Shown piece by piece: positions 36,504 to 48,334 of a stretch of DNA of 64,000 nucleotides; the stretch's first letter is position 1, and each line of letters opens with the position of its first letter. This DNA is from Amphirosellinia nigrospora (taxonomy: Eukaryota > Ascomycota > Sordariomycetes > Xylariales > Xylariaceae). The stretch is taken from positions 744,001-808,000 of the forward strand of contig SCHM01000003.1 in the NCBI GenBank assembly GCA_004123355.1. Reading direction: 5' to 3'. The notes beneath the pieces are model-generated. The model was given only the letters and a program-made list of their open reading frames with translations. It ran no database searches and was not told the DNA's origin. The translations under genes and the position numbers were made by a program.

Positions 36504-37296
36504 ATGGGACGTATTTTCATTACTGGCTCTTCAGACGGCCTGGGTCTTCGCGCAGCCAAACAACTCATCTCTAGAGGCCATACAGTCTACTTACACGCTC
36601 GGAATGCCCAACGAGCCCAAGATGCCAAGGATGCCTGCCCTGGCGCCGCGGGCGTTCTCTTAGGCCGACCTAACATCCATCGAGGAGACCAAGGCCCTGG
36701 CGTCCTCGCTCTCGAGTCTCGAACCCATGGATTGCATCTTCCATAACGCCGGCATCTACCTCGGACCGTATCGCGCACAGGCCGAAGGATACCCCGCCGT
36801 CTTCGCGGTGAACACCCTGGCTCCTTATATCCTGACATGTCTGGCGCCGCTGCCTAAACGCCTCGTATACGCGAGCTCGGACACGCACTTTGGCGGATCG
36901 ACGGATCTGGACGACTTCGGGTGGAGAGAGCGTCATAAAGCGGGACGTTTCAACGATAGCAGCGCATACGCCGATACGAAGTTGTACAATACCATGTTCG
37001 GCTACGCCTTCGCGCGCCGGTTCGCTCCCAGGGGAGTGACGGCGCACTCGGTCGATCCTGGATGGGTGCCGACCAAGATGGGTGGCCCTGACGCCGTGGG
37101 CGATATCCGTGAGAGCGAGAGGCTGTATGTCATCCTGGCCGAAGGCAGCGGGGAGGCCCAGGGCGAGAATGGATGCTTCTGGGAGAACGGGACGAAGGGC
37201 CCGGCACAGGCGAAGAAGGATGCGTATGATGAACAAGCTCAAGATGCGCTGCTGATGAAGCTTGAGGAGATCACTGGTGTTGGGGTGCCTGGATAG
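36504..37296 (+). CDS. Short-chain dehydrogenase/reductase (SDR)
   Basis: A single-exon Rossmann-fold oxidoreductase of about 260 residues. The N terminus MGRIFITGSSDGLGLRAA has the TGxxxGxG cofactor motif in the form TGSSDGLG, followed by HARN, whose Arg suggests NADP(H). Next come FHNAGIY (the NNAG-like motif), YASSDTHF (catalytic Ser region), YADTKLYN (the catalytic YxxxK) and DPGWVPTKMGG after the active site. The substrate cannot be told. The frame shifts by one base near 36664 in a GG after GVLL, with clear SDR sequence on both sides. Confidence 0.85.
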
Positions 37297-38359
37297 ACGG
37301 CATAAGGGACTCTGGAGATATCTCGCTCCGACTATGGGTTTCTGAGTAGATTCATAGTTATGTAAATGCCGTTAGTCTCCTTTAACAATAAAGTCGAAGT
37401 GGTGAGCACACATCAGGCTAATTGTGTCATTAGCAATGCAGGGAAGGAATTAATTAACCGCAACTCCGTTGCGAAATTCTCATATTTCTTTTATCCTTTC
37501 CAAGGCCTCATAGTGTGGAAAGCCTGATGCATCTGTATTATCATGTGTATGGTTAATTAGTAGTCATGGGTCAACCACACATAGCTCCCTTTCTTATTTT
37601 AAATACTGTCGGGGACTTTGGGATGTATGGGTTAGGTCATTAGACATGTTATTGCGTGAAGGTCTAGATCTACCTCTGTGAATGTAGTATGGGCATGTAC
37701 ATATGATCTTTTGCCCGCATTGACTTCGTGACAAGAACATTTGGCGGTCATACTTTATATTGAAATCAGTAATAAATAGAGATGGTCATCGTGGCTTAAT
37801 GATATCTGCTAGGCAGGATTTATTAGATGTTACCTATCCCTGCCAAATGCACAATAGGGTATTGGGCGGGAAACTCTAGCTGTGAGGATGTCGGGGCATG
37901 AGCCGAAACGCTAGGGAAAATTCCTTCCCTACTATTAGTCGTAATGGCATTTGCATCTGTGGAGAAACTACATACTTAAGTATTTGGTCGAGTCAGTACT
38001 ATTTTGGTCTTATCACGCTATAAAAGAGAGGAAACGCCCTAAATAGTAGACACAAGAGGATTCCAACCTATTCGCTCAGCGTCTTTACCGTCGTTTATCT
38101 CCAGAGTCTATCCTGAGTAGTGTAAGCTAATCCAGCTCCCTAGCATTTCACGATAGATAGATGAACTGCTAAACCCCGACGTATGAAGCTTGAGCCGACC
38201 CAGGAAATGATTTGCATCGTAGATCCTCGGCGCCCTGCTTGTGTAAACTTAATCGCTGCTCCAAGTGGAAACCTGATCCACAAAAATGGTATAGTAGTAT
38301 GCATTAGGTAAGTGATGAAATGGCGTGTGAGCCTATCGTAGATGTTGGAATACCCGTTC
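37297..38359. other. Intergenic, nothing recognised
   Basis: About 1.06 kb of AT-rich sequence, the 3' flanks of the SDR and of the minus-strand gene at 38360. No gene or repeat identified. Confidence 0.5.
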
Positions 38360-39060
38360 TTATCCTGGACAGCTCTGCTGTATCTGAGACATCCGTCGCC
38401 TGGTTTCGGCTTGGAGGTTTTGTTCCATGTCTCTCAGCCCTTTCATAACATTTTGTATGTCGCGGTCGGCACGGGCGGGTTGATCGTCATAGCCTGGTGT
38501 AGGATTCCAGCCATAGAGTCCGGAACCCCGGCCATCAGCGGAACGCGAATAACTCGTAGGCAATGATGTGGGGCAGCCGACTTCATCGCGGACGCATGCT
38601 AGCCTATTCTTTTTTGAGAAATGTCGACGAGGGCGGCTTTGGCGTTGGGGAGAATAAGACTGTCTTATTTCTGGATGGTGAGAATGGATATTGTTGGCCG
38701 CAAAGACGGCATGTTGGGGATATGGCGGTGCGGAGACGCCAACAACTTGCGCCCTGTTGTGTACATCTTGAAGTCGTTTGAATTCGACAAGCCACTCGTC
38801 TTGAGGCTCATAAGCGCATGGTAGTGGCTCTTGAAGTAGCTCGAGTGAGCTTTGAGGATCGATCTATAATTCGGGTATTAGTCAGGTCTCAGGCACATGG
38901 CCTTTACAGAGCTTGCCGAATTAGGACGCACGCTTTCTGTGAAGTTGAAGAGGCCGTTCCAATCGGGAGAACTATTTAGTAAACAGAAAGTTGAGGGCGT
39001 GTAGCAGCGGAACGTGTCGGAATCTGAGCTGTCCCAGAATGCGTTTGTGTTGGAGGCCAT
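38360..39060 (-). CDS. Small hypothetical protein, two exons, intact
   Basis: ATG at 39060 (MASNTNAFWDSSDSDTF). Exon 1 is 38908-39060; intron 38864-38907 (44 nt; donor gtaaag, branch ctgactaat, acceptor tatag) joins in phase 0 to exon 2 (38360-38863), giving 217 residues with an unbroken frame. Exon 2 has DEWLVEFKRLQDVH, a basic region (RQSRPRRHFSKKNR), a Gly/Pro-rich stretch and a C-terminal helix MKGLRDMEQNLQAETRRR likely to form a coiled coil. I do not recognise a family. The clean phase join over two exons is the main support for a real gene. Confidence 0.6.
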
Positions 39061-40077
39061 CGTAAGCGCGGGTGGTGGTGAGTTGGCGTCTTGGCTTATC
39101 TTCTCTTTTTGAACTTTTTTATGGGAATTGCAAGACCCTTATTATTATTTCACTCGGTTAAGACCCTGATGTCCAACGCTATTTTCATGACATGGAAATA
39201 GAGCTATACTCGCGGTTTAAAGTGGACCTTGGGGTAATGGCGAGGGCCTGGCCAATAGCACCCGAGAGAAGGCAGCGGAGCTCCGCCGTCATTGGGTAAT
39301 TGGCTAGCGGTATCAACTGACCTTGTCGCCTATGACGGAAATTCTATCACTGTTACGTCATAACGAGCACCAACAGCACCCCACTAAAAGATTTCCCATG
39401 CCAACTGCATCATATTTTCAAGAATACCATGCCTGCGGGCAGCCCTTGATTTGCCACGCTGACGGAGATCTTCCCGGACGACGCTGGTAGGTTACAATTG
39501 GTGCACCCCGGCGACGGTCTGATTACGTAGGTAGGTAAACTGAACTATCTACATACATCGTCAGGCCCCACCAAAACTCTACTACTTGAAAGCATAGCCA
39601 AAAGAAATAATAAAAATGAAAAAGTAGCTGTAGATTATAAATCAAAACGTGAAATTTACTATATCTAGATTATTAAATTACCGAATTTTCCTAAATAGAA
39701 GAAGCAAAAATGCATTTGTTGTACCCGCCCTGCCCAGCTTAGCGTGGGCAGATACTTTGTCACTGGGTATTCCATTATGACATCGCTTCCGTACAAGACA
39801 GAACTATGACTATATTGTATATAGCTGGAGGTGGCCCATAAAGGTGGTTAGGCCACTTTGCGTAACCGTGCTGGTCTTCACCCACGCCATACTTGGCACA
39901 TCACCAAAATTCTGACACTGTCTGATCGCAATGAGCTCTACGGCTAGAGAGACCCGAGCGTAGTGAAATGAGTGTTGCGTTACAGCATAAAATTTCAAGC
40001 AATTGATGTTTCTCCGAAGAACAGTTAGTTCAGGGGTTAGTCCGGGAGATTTGGGGTATATACGTAGGTATACTATA

Positions 40078-40335
40078 CCGAGACATTAAGTCTCCGGCTA
40101 CACAGGTCTACGGAAGTCTGCCAAGAATAGACGAGAGAAATTCGAGCGTAAAAGGGCGCGAATCCTCCCTCTTAGAGTTGGCACCATATAGATCTAAGTT
40201 CCCTATCCTCTCGAAGGGAGGATTCGTGCCCTTTTATGCTCAGAATTCTCCCCTTCTTTCCTACAGCTTCGCGGACCTCTACGGGTCCGAAAACTAGAGA
40301 CCTGTGTAACCGGAGACTGAATGTCTCGGTGTTCG
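40078..40335. repeat. Imperfect foldback (inverted) repeat
   Basis: The left arm reads ACCGAGACATTAAGTCTCC then GGCTACACAGGTCT; the right arm, read on the other strand, has ACCGAGACATTCAGTCTCC then GGTTACACAGGTCT. Nearer the centre, AAAAGGGCGCGAATCCTCCC pairs with AAAAGGGCACGAATCCTCCC. The arms flank a centre near GGCACCATATAGATCT. It could be a MITE-like or foldback element. The CTACACAGG-CTACGGA word also occurs near 60748. Confidence 0.7.
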
Positions 40336-41841
40336 AGTTCAGCTTCGGTATCTGCTTGAGACTCGCGATAACCTCGTACGACTGCTTCAGCCTCGTAGGG
40401 TAGTATTTAGTGAATTCCATGTGCGGACCCTGTGTAGCACTGTATTGCGCACTTGCCAGAATCCGTGTGACAATTATCTGGCCAACCACTTTTTGAAATT
40501 CGGCTTTCAAGCCGGCGCAGACCAGCTTTAGAGTATGATGCTGAGATAAATTAAATAATATCAAGTCAACTGTCTTAAGGAGAATACTTGTCGGTTATTT
40601 TGATCGTAATGACTGTATAACTGCCACTTTCAAGCCAGAGAGTAGCAATTGGATGCTAATCTGGGCAACTTCTGGTGTAGAATAAAGCAGGGTAGACTAT
40701 AAGGTGATGTTCTTTTACTACAAAGAACTCGTTATAAATTCATGGAAAAGCAATCTCAGCGAGCTTGCTAGATGCAAGGCTCGATGACCGTGCCGCAACA
40801 TGAAGAGACGAATTTAGTTACTCCACCAAGGACCAATATCAACTTCAAAGATGGTTCCAGACAATACATTTACTTAATACCAAACGTGATGTTAGCACAT
40901 TAGATGGAAATTGACGATCACAAAAACCTACTAGCCATTTTAAATATATTAATGAGTTGGTATGGAAGCTTCCAAGGTTTAACGTTTAAGAATCTAAAGT
41001 CAGAAGTCCCTTGTTCCGATAAACGTAGCGCCTCAAGATTATCAATCAAAATTGCTGTGGTAGTTATATTGCTTCACCACGAAAAGTATATAAAATACGT
41101 TTAAACGTAGTACAATTAATTAACTTAAGGAATATTAACACAAGATATCCTCCACGCTCATACATACTACATACTACACTCTGTTGATCCATGGGACCGG
41201 GTTTGTCGGGCTGTCCGCCAGACACTGTATTGACTATGGGGGCGCGGTTGGCCAAGTACATGCTTATCTCCACAGTATCAAGGGTTAGTTATCTGCAAGT
41301 AAGGACCGACTTAAATGGCATTGGGGTATGGGAAAAAGAAATTCAAAGTGTCACTTACTAAAGGCATACTCTGCTATATCGGTGTTGTTAAAGATGCCTG
41401 CGCGTAGGATAGCCGTCAAAAATGAAACCAAGTCCGCCAGACTAGGGTACGAGCCATTGCTCAGAATGCCACAGTACAATTCTGGCGGCGCTATAACAGC
41501 CAAAGGTTAAATTACTGAAAACCCAACTCTTCATCCTACATAATTAATGAGTAGAATAAATTATTATGATATCTTTAAATCAGAGGGCAGCATTTCAATT
41601 CGGAATGCCAAGGCCAAAAGTATACATAATATGCAAGGATTCGAGTACCTTACAGGCAGCGACCTGCATACTAACCCTGCCTAGCTTAGGAGTTAGTACA
41701 AGATCTCGCCCTCTGCCTAAAAAACGTAGAGAGCGACCATGTCAATTGGTGGGAGTCTATCATCGAGAATCATGCTCACCAGGCAGACGCGCACAAGCCT
41801 GGGACTTGGGCGGGCGGGAACTAGCTTGGGACTGAGGAGAA

Positions 41842-41849
41842 ATATAAAA
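41842..41849 (+). promoter_or_regulatory. TATA box of the HET gene at 41958
   Basis: ATATAAAA within GAAATATAAAAGG, about 115 bases before the ATG at 41958. It argues against starting the protein at the in-frame ATG at 41739, which lies upstream of it. Confidence 0.5.
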
Positions 41850-41957
41850 GGCTCGCTGATAGCTAAGGCGATTAGCTCACTAAGCTATCGCCAGCTCTAT
41901 CGCCGACACGACTCGCGCTGTCAAGTCCTTACTCGGACAACCAAATTGACACAAGCC

Positions 41958-44141
41958 ATGAGTGGCAGCAATCCATTTGCGAGGCTAGCCAGCACTCAGA
42001 GGCGTGAGAAATGTCGCCTCGCCGTTTTGGAGCCTTCCGATGAGGAGACTGCCCCGATCAAGCTCATGCTTATTGATGCCGACCCAGAGGACACGTCTTA
42101 CGAATGTATCTCATACGAGCGCGCCCAGAACGCCAGCATAGTCAACATATCCGTCAATGACGAGGACTACGAGATCCCACAAGCATTGGAGAGTGCTCTG
42201 CGCACTTTCCGACGTAAAGAGAAGCCCCGCATCGTCTGGGCAGATCTCCTAGTCGGGCGCACAGCGGAAGAGCGCAGCAGCCAGGCTGCCACGATACGGC
42301 AGATCCTGGAGAATGCCGACAAGACCCTATGCTGGCTGGGCCCCGAAAAAGAATTGACCTCCAAGGGCTTCAGCGCCGTCCACGGCATGGCGAATTTATG
42401 GAGTCAAGCATGTTTGCACGTCAATTTGTCGCCAGACGATGGGCTTTCTCGCGTCACCGCCCAGCAGATGGAGGGCCTCAGAGCAAAATTGACCGGATCA
42501 AACTTTACGAGTCTCGTAGGCTTCGGTTTTGAGATATGGAACGAGATCTACGATATTTTCGGGTCGCCCTATTGGAATTCCGTGCAAACCATCCCGGAGG
42601 TGGTACTCGGAAAGGACGTGGTGATCGTCTGTGGACGCAGCAATATACGTTGGCCCAACTTCGTCGGCGCATCTCGAGCATTGCCGTTTTTGCAGGTAGA
42701 ATACCAAAAGGTCCCGTTACTGCCGTCAGTCCAAAAGGCATTCACCCGCATCAATTCGATCGAGGTTGCGGAGCGCCGACGTCGGTTGGGCGACTCCATC
42801 GAACTCTTTCCCATGATACAGACAGCTCGAGACTGCGAGGCGCAAGACCCCAGAGATTACGTATTCTCCATGATCCCGATATCTACGCCCTCAAAGCGCA
42901 TAGAGTCCCACAACGCAGGCCCTCAGCCTCTGCCTGCGATCAACTACTCTAAGTCTACGCAGGAGGTCTTCATCGACGCGGCGCGTTATATCGCGCTCGA
43001 GCGGCAAGACCTTTTGATGTGGCTTGGTGAGCGCCCGCCATGTGCGAAGCGCGTTAAGAACCTACCTACTTGGGTACCTGACTTCGGTGCCCGCGAGCCC
43101 CCTGGTTATCGTCTTAGTCCGAACAACGGCATGCGTAGCTGGTGGGACACTGTACAGCCGCGCAAGAACATTCGTACCTTGGAGAACTCGCTCTTGGTTC
43201 AAGCATATGCTTTAGATAGCATAGAGCACGTCTCACCTATTTTCGACGCCGGAAATTTCCCGAGCCTATGCTATCAAGAGTTCCAGAAGCTCTCAGATCC
43301 AATTAACGAAACAAGTACACAGAGAGATGAGCGTTTCTGGAAGACGCTGCTCCGTGGCACGTCTGGTGAAATGCTTGGGCCGAGGCCCCCACCATCTGCG
43401 GCGACCGGTGCTAGCTTTGAGAGCATCATTGCACAGGAGACTGTGCTCAAGCTACTTGGCTGCACTCCCAATCAAATATCGACCCCAGAAATACAGGCTC
43501 GCATCCAAGCCATGCCTGAAGTCATGGCACTTCTTCCCAAATGCGGCCATGGCGAGGAGTTTGCCGCCCATTTTGCCGAAAGGTCTCTGGGAAGACGCTT
43601 CTTCAGAACCAAGGGAGGCCGATTTGGGATGACGGCCATCGAAGACGTCGTCTGTGTCGATCCGAGCCTCGAGGCTGAGGAGCGCAAGGCACAAGGACTT
43701 GGCGGCGAGGGCGATGTCCGGAACCTCACAAGAATGATGGCTGACCCCATGACCCGAATGATGATGGGTGGCTTTCAGCAATATCTAGAGCAAAGGGATC
43801 CAGCCCTGGCAAATACTCTCGCTCAAGCTGGGCGGGGTGAATTCCCCTTTCAACAAGAGGATTCTCCGAGTAGACGAGGCGGAGTCACAAAGGGTGATAT
43901 TTGCGTGGCTCTCATCGGCGGTTTTTACCCTTATATTCTCCGGCCACAATTGCAAACCGCTAGCGATGGTGCTGATGAAGGTCCTTCGCAACTCGTAGGG
44001 TCTGATTCCTCTTATGAGTTCGTCGGAGAGTGCTATCTGCATGGGTCTATGGATGGGGAGGACTTCAAGGTGAAGTCTTTCTTCGGGACAACGCATTTCG
44101 TAACCGACATATCTAAGATCGTGGATATCAGCATAATATGA
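41958..44141 (+). CDS. HET-domain protein, diverged, intact
   Basis: One uninterrupted exon, 727 residues from the ATG at 41958 (MSGSNPFARLAS). The HET domain (residues about 15-180) is recognisable from ADPEDTSYECISYE, the PQALESALRTFRR helix, IRQILENADKTLCWLGP and the later YVFSMIPIS and LPTWVPDFG blocks. Its signature motifs are altered: SYxWG is replaced by SYERAQ, and the WIDAxCINQ motif by WADLLVGRT. A C-terminal half with Met/Arg-rich MADPMTRMMMGG and the usual YEFVGECYLHGSMDGE end follows. HET proteins act in non-self recognition; the altered motifs may mean a changed or lost activity. A second HET gene starts about 500 bases downstream. Confidence 0.85.
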   Translation: MSGSNPFARLASTQRREKCRLAVLEPSDEETAPIKLMLIDADPEDTSYECISYERAQNASIVNISVNDEDYEIPQALESALRTFRRKEKPRIVWADLLVGRTAEERSSQAATIRQILENADKTLCWLGPEKELTSKGFSAVHGMANLWSQACLHVNLSPDDGLSRVTAQQMEGLRAKLTGSNFTSLVGFGFEIWNEIYDIFGSPYWNSVQTIPEVVLGKDVVIVCGRSNIRWPNFVGASRALPFLQVEYQKVPLLPSVQKAFTRINSIEVAERRRRLGDSIELFPMIQTARDCEAQDPRDYVFSMIPISTPSKRIESHNAGPQPLPAINYSKSTQEVFIDAARYIALERQDLLMWLGERPPCAKRVKNLPTWVPDFGAREPPGYRLSPNNGMRSWWDTVQPRKNIRTLENSLLVQAYALDSIEHVSPIFDAGNFPSLCYQEFQKLSDPINETSTQRDERFWKTLLRGTSGEMLGPRPPPSAATGASFESIIAQETVLKLLGCTPNQISTPEIQARIQAMPEVMALLPKCGHGEEFAAHFAERSLGRRFFRTKGGRFGMTAIEDVVCVDPSLEAEERKAQGLGGEGDVRNLTRMMADPMTRMMMGGFQQYLEQRDPALANTLAQAGRGEFPFQQEDSPSRRGGVTKGDICVALIGGFYPYILRPQLQTASDGADEGPSQLVGSDSSYEFVGECYLHGSMDGEDFKVKSFFGTTHFVTDISKIVDISII

Positions 44142-44648
44142 TCGGGAGATAAGTGCCCAATGATGCTAGAACTCACCAAAAAAAAAAAAAAAACGAAGGA
44201 GATGTACCCCAATTGGAAGCTCTGTAGGAGCTAATTAGTCGCTAATACCTCTACTGGAAAGAGTAGGCCTGGGGGAATTCAATGCATACATTGTCTCTAG
44301 CGGGTTTGTGTATTCGAGTATCATCAGACAACCCGAACATATAACCCTTCCTAACCGCCATGAAAAGTTATATACATATCTAGCATAGCTTTGATAATGA
44401 GCTGTTGAATGTGCGGTACTGCCTTAAGAAATGCGTGACAAGGGTGCCACACAACACAATGAGAATTGTGAGCTCATCTTGACATCGGATTTATGCTGTG
44501 ATTGGCTGTAATCAACATGCCTTTCGCCTTCGAAATATACCCCCAGTTCCATCGTGCGGGTATGGGACCGTACAATCTTAGGCACCATCTGATTCAATTT
44601 GCTTCAACAAGCTCTTTCAGGATACGAATACGACTACCCAATTGGAGA
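44142..44648. other. Intergenic between two HET genes
   Basis: Contains a run of 16 A at about 44178-44193, 40 bases after the stop of the first HET gene. In-frame codons upstream of 44649 reach an alternative ATG at 44517. No other feature. Confidence 0.45.
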
Positions 44649-47048
44649 ATGCGTTCAAATGACCATCCCTGTTGCGACGTTTGCTATGATCTTGATGGCG
44701 AACTAGTTCGCAAAGCGGACAATGGCTGCGATGGGCCATATGGAAATGACCAAAGTATCAAGAAATCCGACGATGGTTCTGTGCTCGTATTTGTCACTAG
44801 CGATCTTGTTAGAGCGCAGTCCAAAAAATGTGTTCTATGTTCCTTAATTACGCATGTCGATGCGTCTCCAGGTCCAAGTACTCACCTTTTACGACTTGAC
44901 CCGAACCGGACGCCGGTCATCGACATGGATAGCGCCAGGAGGAGACGAAGGTTTGAGATATATCGGCCGACAAGTAAGGGACACCAGCTCGAAATTCTGG
45001 ACCGGAGAATGGGATAGGATGAGAGAGATTTCAGGACATCTCAGTAATGTTTCGTTACAGACCCAGCACCGACCAAGAGTCGAAGTCGATAGCGCTCGAA
45101 GTCTCTGGGCTCTCTCCAATCCAACACATTCTAAAGCGGCCTGAAGTTAGTAGCGAGCCATTGTCAGAACAGGCTTTTGCTTTTATACGGATGAGTCTTG
45201 AAACATGTGCTCGTAAGCATAATGTTTGTCGACAGGACACATCACACCCGCCGAAAAGGTTGATATACATACAGGACCCCGAAAAGACCTTGGTTAAGGT
45301 CATCGAGACAACAGCCGATCATTGCGAACCATATATTGCATTAAGTTATTGTTGGGGCCAAGGTGTATGTCTCAAAACTATCAAGTCCAACATCGCAGAT
45401 ATGATGGCTGGTATCGAGTGCATCAACTTGCCATCAATCATCTCAGATGCTATTCGGATAACTTGTGCTCTGGGGTTCAAATACATCTGGGTCGATTCCC
45501 TCTGCATCATTCAAGATGACTTGCAGGACTGGGAGGAGGAGTCAGCGCGTATGTGCTCAATATACGAGGGGCTTACTTGACGATCGCCGCATCCTCTGCG
45601 GAGTCAGCCGATGTTCCCTTGGACCAACGCCACAGGCGCCACGAGCCCATATTATTCCGATGTCACCAAAGCACAGATTGTGCCACTGGCAACAAGGCGA
45701 CTGATATTGTCCGGTTGGCAGTGCGGGAAGAGTGTGAGTACGGCTTTCATAATGAGGATGCAGCGAGACGGTTGGATAGAGAGCCCTTGCATGACCGCGG
45801 CTGGACTCTTCAGGAGGCCATATTATCGACGCGGATAGTCTTCTACACGCCAACAGAGCTTCAGTGGCAGTGCCAAGCCGTGCAGACATGCGAGTGTCAG
45901 ATCCCTCCGCCTAAAAAGCCAGGAGTCATCACGACACGGGCATATATTCGGGGATCTCCTGGTAGGTCGCGCCAGCCGCATGAGATCTTCGCCGCGTGGG
46001 ATCGGATCGTGGAAACCTACACGGAGCGTTTACTTACGAATCCGGACGATAAACTGCCTGCATTGTCGGGCCTGGCGCAACTCGTACGCAAGAATATCTT
46101 AAATGCTTCAATGACCTATAATCCCGAGTTGGTTAATGCAGCGCTTCTACCACATCAACCTGGATACATGGCAGGTTTATGGGGGAGGACCTTATTCGTA
46201 GCATGCTGTGGAGTCCTCTTCAAATGAATGTCCAACTTCCATCTAACCCCTTGCAGACCACGACTTCTAGTAACTTTACCGACACCGATAGCATACTAGA
46301 CGGTACCTCGTCGAAGGGAGAAGAGAGCTTATACTACCGCGCTCCATCATTTTCTTGGGCTTCGGTGGACGGTCCCGTCACCTACCGTTCTCGCAATACG
46401 GACTTATCTCGCGACGACACAGCTTACCTTGAGACAGCGCGGGTTGTCAATTTATGGTCTCAACCTGCGGGCGTAGATTCATTCGGCCGGCTCACAGGGA
46501 CTGGGAATCCTCAACTCCGAACCGGCTCCAGTGCTGGGGTAATTCTACGGGCTCCATTGATAGAAAACTGTGCACTAGTTTGGAACTCGTCGAAAAACAT
46601 GCATAATTCACCATGGACCCTTCGCGAGATCGAGCCTCTGTGGGACACAATATGGTTAGACACCGAGTTTATCGAACCTTTTCTCATCGCCGATGGTTCG
46701 TTATCAGGGAAGGTGGAAAGTGACAGAATAGGAGGGGCCCAAGGCGAGAGGCCAATTTGGTCTGTTCGGAGATCTCACACGAGGAAGGCTGGGAGTAGGG
46801 GGGAGGCGAAGGAAGGGATTGTGATGGGCGGTGTTTCCCTGCTCATGATGGCACAGGGCGCAAGGGTGCAACGATTTCTTCTCCTCGGCATCTCTCCCTC
46901 CGACCCGGCTGCGTACGAGCGTCTGGGCACGGTATCAACGAGCCGAGTTAGTGGCGGAGGTGACTTGGTTCAGCTATCAAAGGAGAGTCTATTACATGGC
47001 GATGGCGTTGAACTAACGGATATAGAATGGAAGGGGAAGGGGGAGTAG
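44649..47048 (+). CDS. HET-domain protein with N-terminal CxxC motif, interrupted
   Basis: The N terminus has CCDVCYDLDG and CVLCSL, the Cys pairs often found in this HET subtype. The HET domain follows with YIALSYCWG, INLPSIISDAI, YIWVDSLCIIQDD and, after an interruption, AYLTIAASSAES, DRGWTLQEAILSTR and LPALSGLAQLV. The last part (46230-47048) contains FSWASVDGPVTY, the usual C-terminal block. The reading frame is interrupted at about three places, at least two in G runs, so it is either damaged or mis-assembled. The region 45010-45050 may instead hold an intron. The start at 44649 is chosen for its proximity to the CxxC motif; 44517 is an alternative. Role: non-self recognition, by family. 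Confidence 0.75.
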
Positions 47049-48334
47049 TGTCACGGATGCGGACAGTTACTATCACTTAGGTTACCGAATCATTTGGAAC
47101 ATTATATTTGAACCAACCTAAACATGAGAAGAAACATTTCTTGGATTTTAGCGGTTCAACATATCATACATCACTCCCGCCTCATGCCTCCCAAAAATTA
47201 TTGTATATTGAACAGGTAATAGTCATGAGAAAAGGATTCAAGGTATATAGAACACTACCTAAGAATAAACCATTATAACTGTGCAATAAAACAAGCTTAC
47301 CTACCTTACGCTTAACCCTTCGGAAGAAATCAACCATTTACGAAGGTTTTTAGCAACTAATACACTATCCCATGGAAACTCGAATAATCAGAAACTTCGG
47401 TCACAGCTCTCATGATTTCACTATTTAATTCCTCCCTATCTCGAGCTCCTTGTCAAAGCGCTTTGGTATACTAAGCTCACTTATAGGAAACGAGGCGGAA
47501 TAACGTATATCAAGAGATCCAACAGTATATAAGCAATCTACCCAGCTAACCTTTCTTTGCATACACTTAGATTATCTAGGCTAATACATGTAGATCGCTG
47601 CAAGCAATCCCGCATGGCATTTTCCACCCATGAGATCGATCATTGGACTTCCTGCGAGAGTCCCTCGAACATCATCTTTTGATCCAGTTTCTCCATTTAC
47701 CTTTATTCCGTTTGATATGCGATCTGGGCATGTAGTATAACAGCCTATTATACAGGTTAGCTATCTAGCTAAGGCACCCGGTGGAGGTAACTCCGGCGTA
47801 TACGGCGTATACGGCGCGCTTAAATCTTTCTTTCCCCGCCTCTCAGCCCGCTCGTGCATAGCTTCCAGATGCCTTATTAACTTTCAAAGGAGTGTTACGA
47901 TCCCTTGCTCGTGGCTAGGGGGTACGGTTAATCGGGTGAACCATTCCTGTCGATTGACAGGTTAGAATGTGGCGCAGCATCTGGGGAGCGTCGCACTGGA
48001 GTATATATCGAGCAGCACGTGCATATAGAGTTCTTGGCTTATATATGCAGAGATATGAGTAGCCGATCGTGGAAACTAGTCTCATTCTCTGTGCTAATTG
48101 CCGATGTAGTAGTAGTAACGGTGCCTAGGCCTTTGGGTATCACCTCGATTGATCTGGTATCCTCTGCCCTCTCCCAAAGCCGTTAGCCCTTTAGAAGGCT
48201 ATACCCAAGTATAAAATGCCAACTTATCCCCTTGACATAAGTACACGAAGATAAACCTATCAAGTTTCTGGCAGTATCTTTCAACCCTTCCAACTTGAGC
48301 AGCTTTCTAGTTCGACCTGTTATAGCCCGCCAAC
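47049..48334. other. Intergenic, nothing recognised
   Basis: About 1.3 kb. A short repeated word GGCGTATAC lies at about 47797-47815. TATA-like sequences occur near 48038, ahead of the secreted-protein gene. Confidence 0.45.

Larger units (their letters stand above)
39061..41957. other. Intergenic, gene-poor, holds a foldback repeat
   Basis: Almost 2.9 kb of mostly AT-rich DNA without a supported gene. The foldback structure at 40078-40335 is its main content. The open frame at 40172-40564 runs through that repeat and is not trusted. The last part is the promoter of the HET gene at 41958. Confidence 0.45.

Noticed and set aside
40172-40564. Minus-strand open frame of 130 codons
   Set aside because: It runs through the foldback repeat and shows no family resemblance; the open frame is likely a by-product of the repeat.
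41739-41957. Upstream in-frame ATG of the HET gene as the start
   Set aside because: A TATA box at 41842-41849 lies downstream of it and the extra residues are not HET-like.
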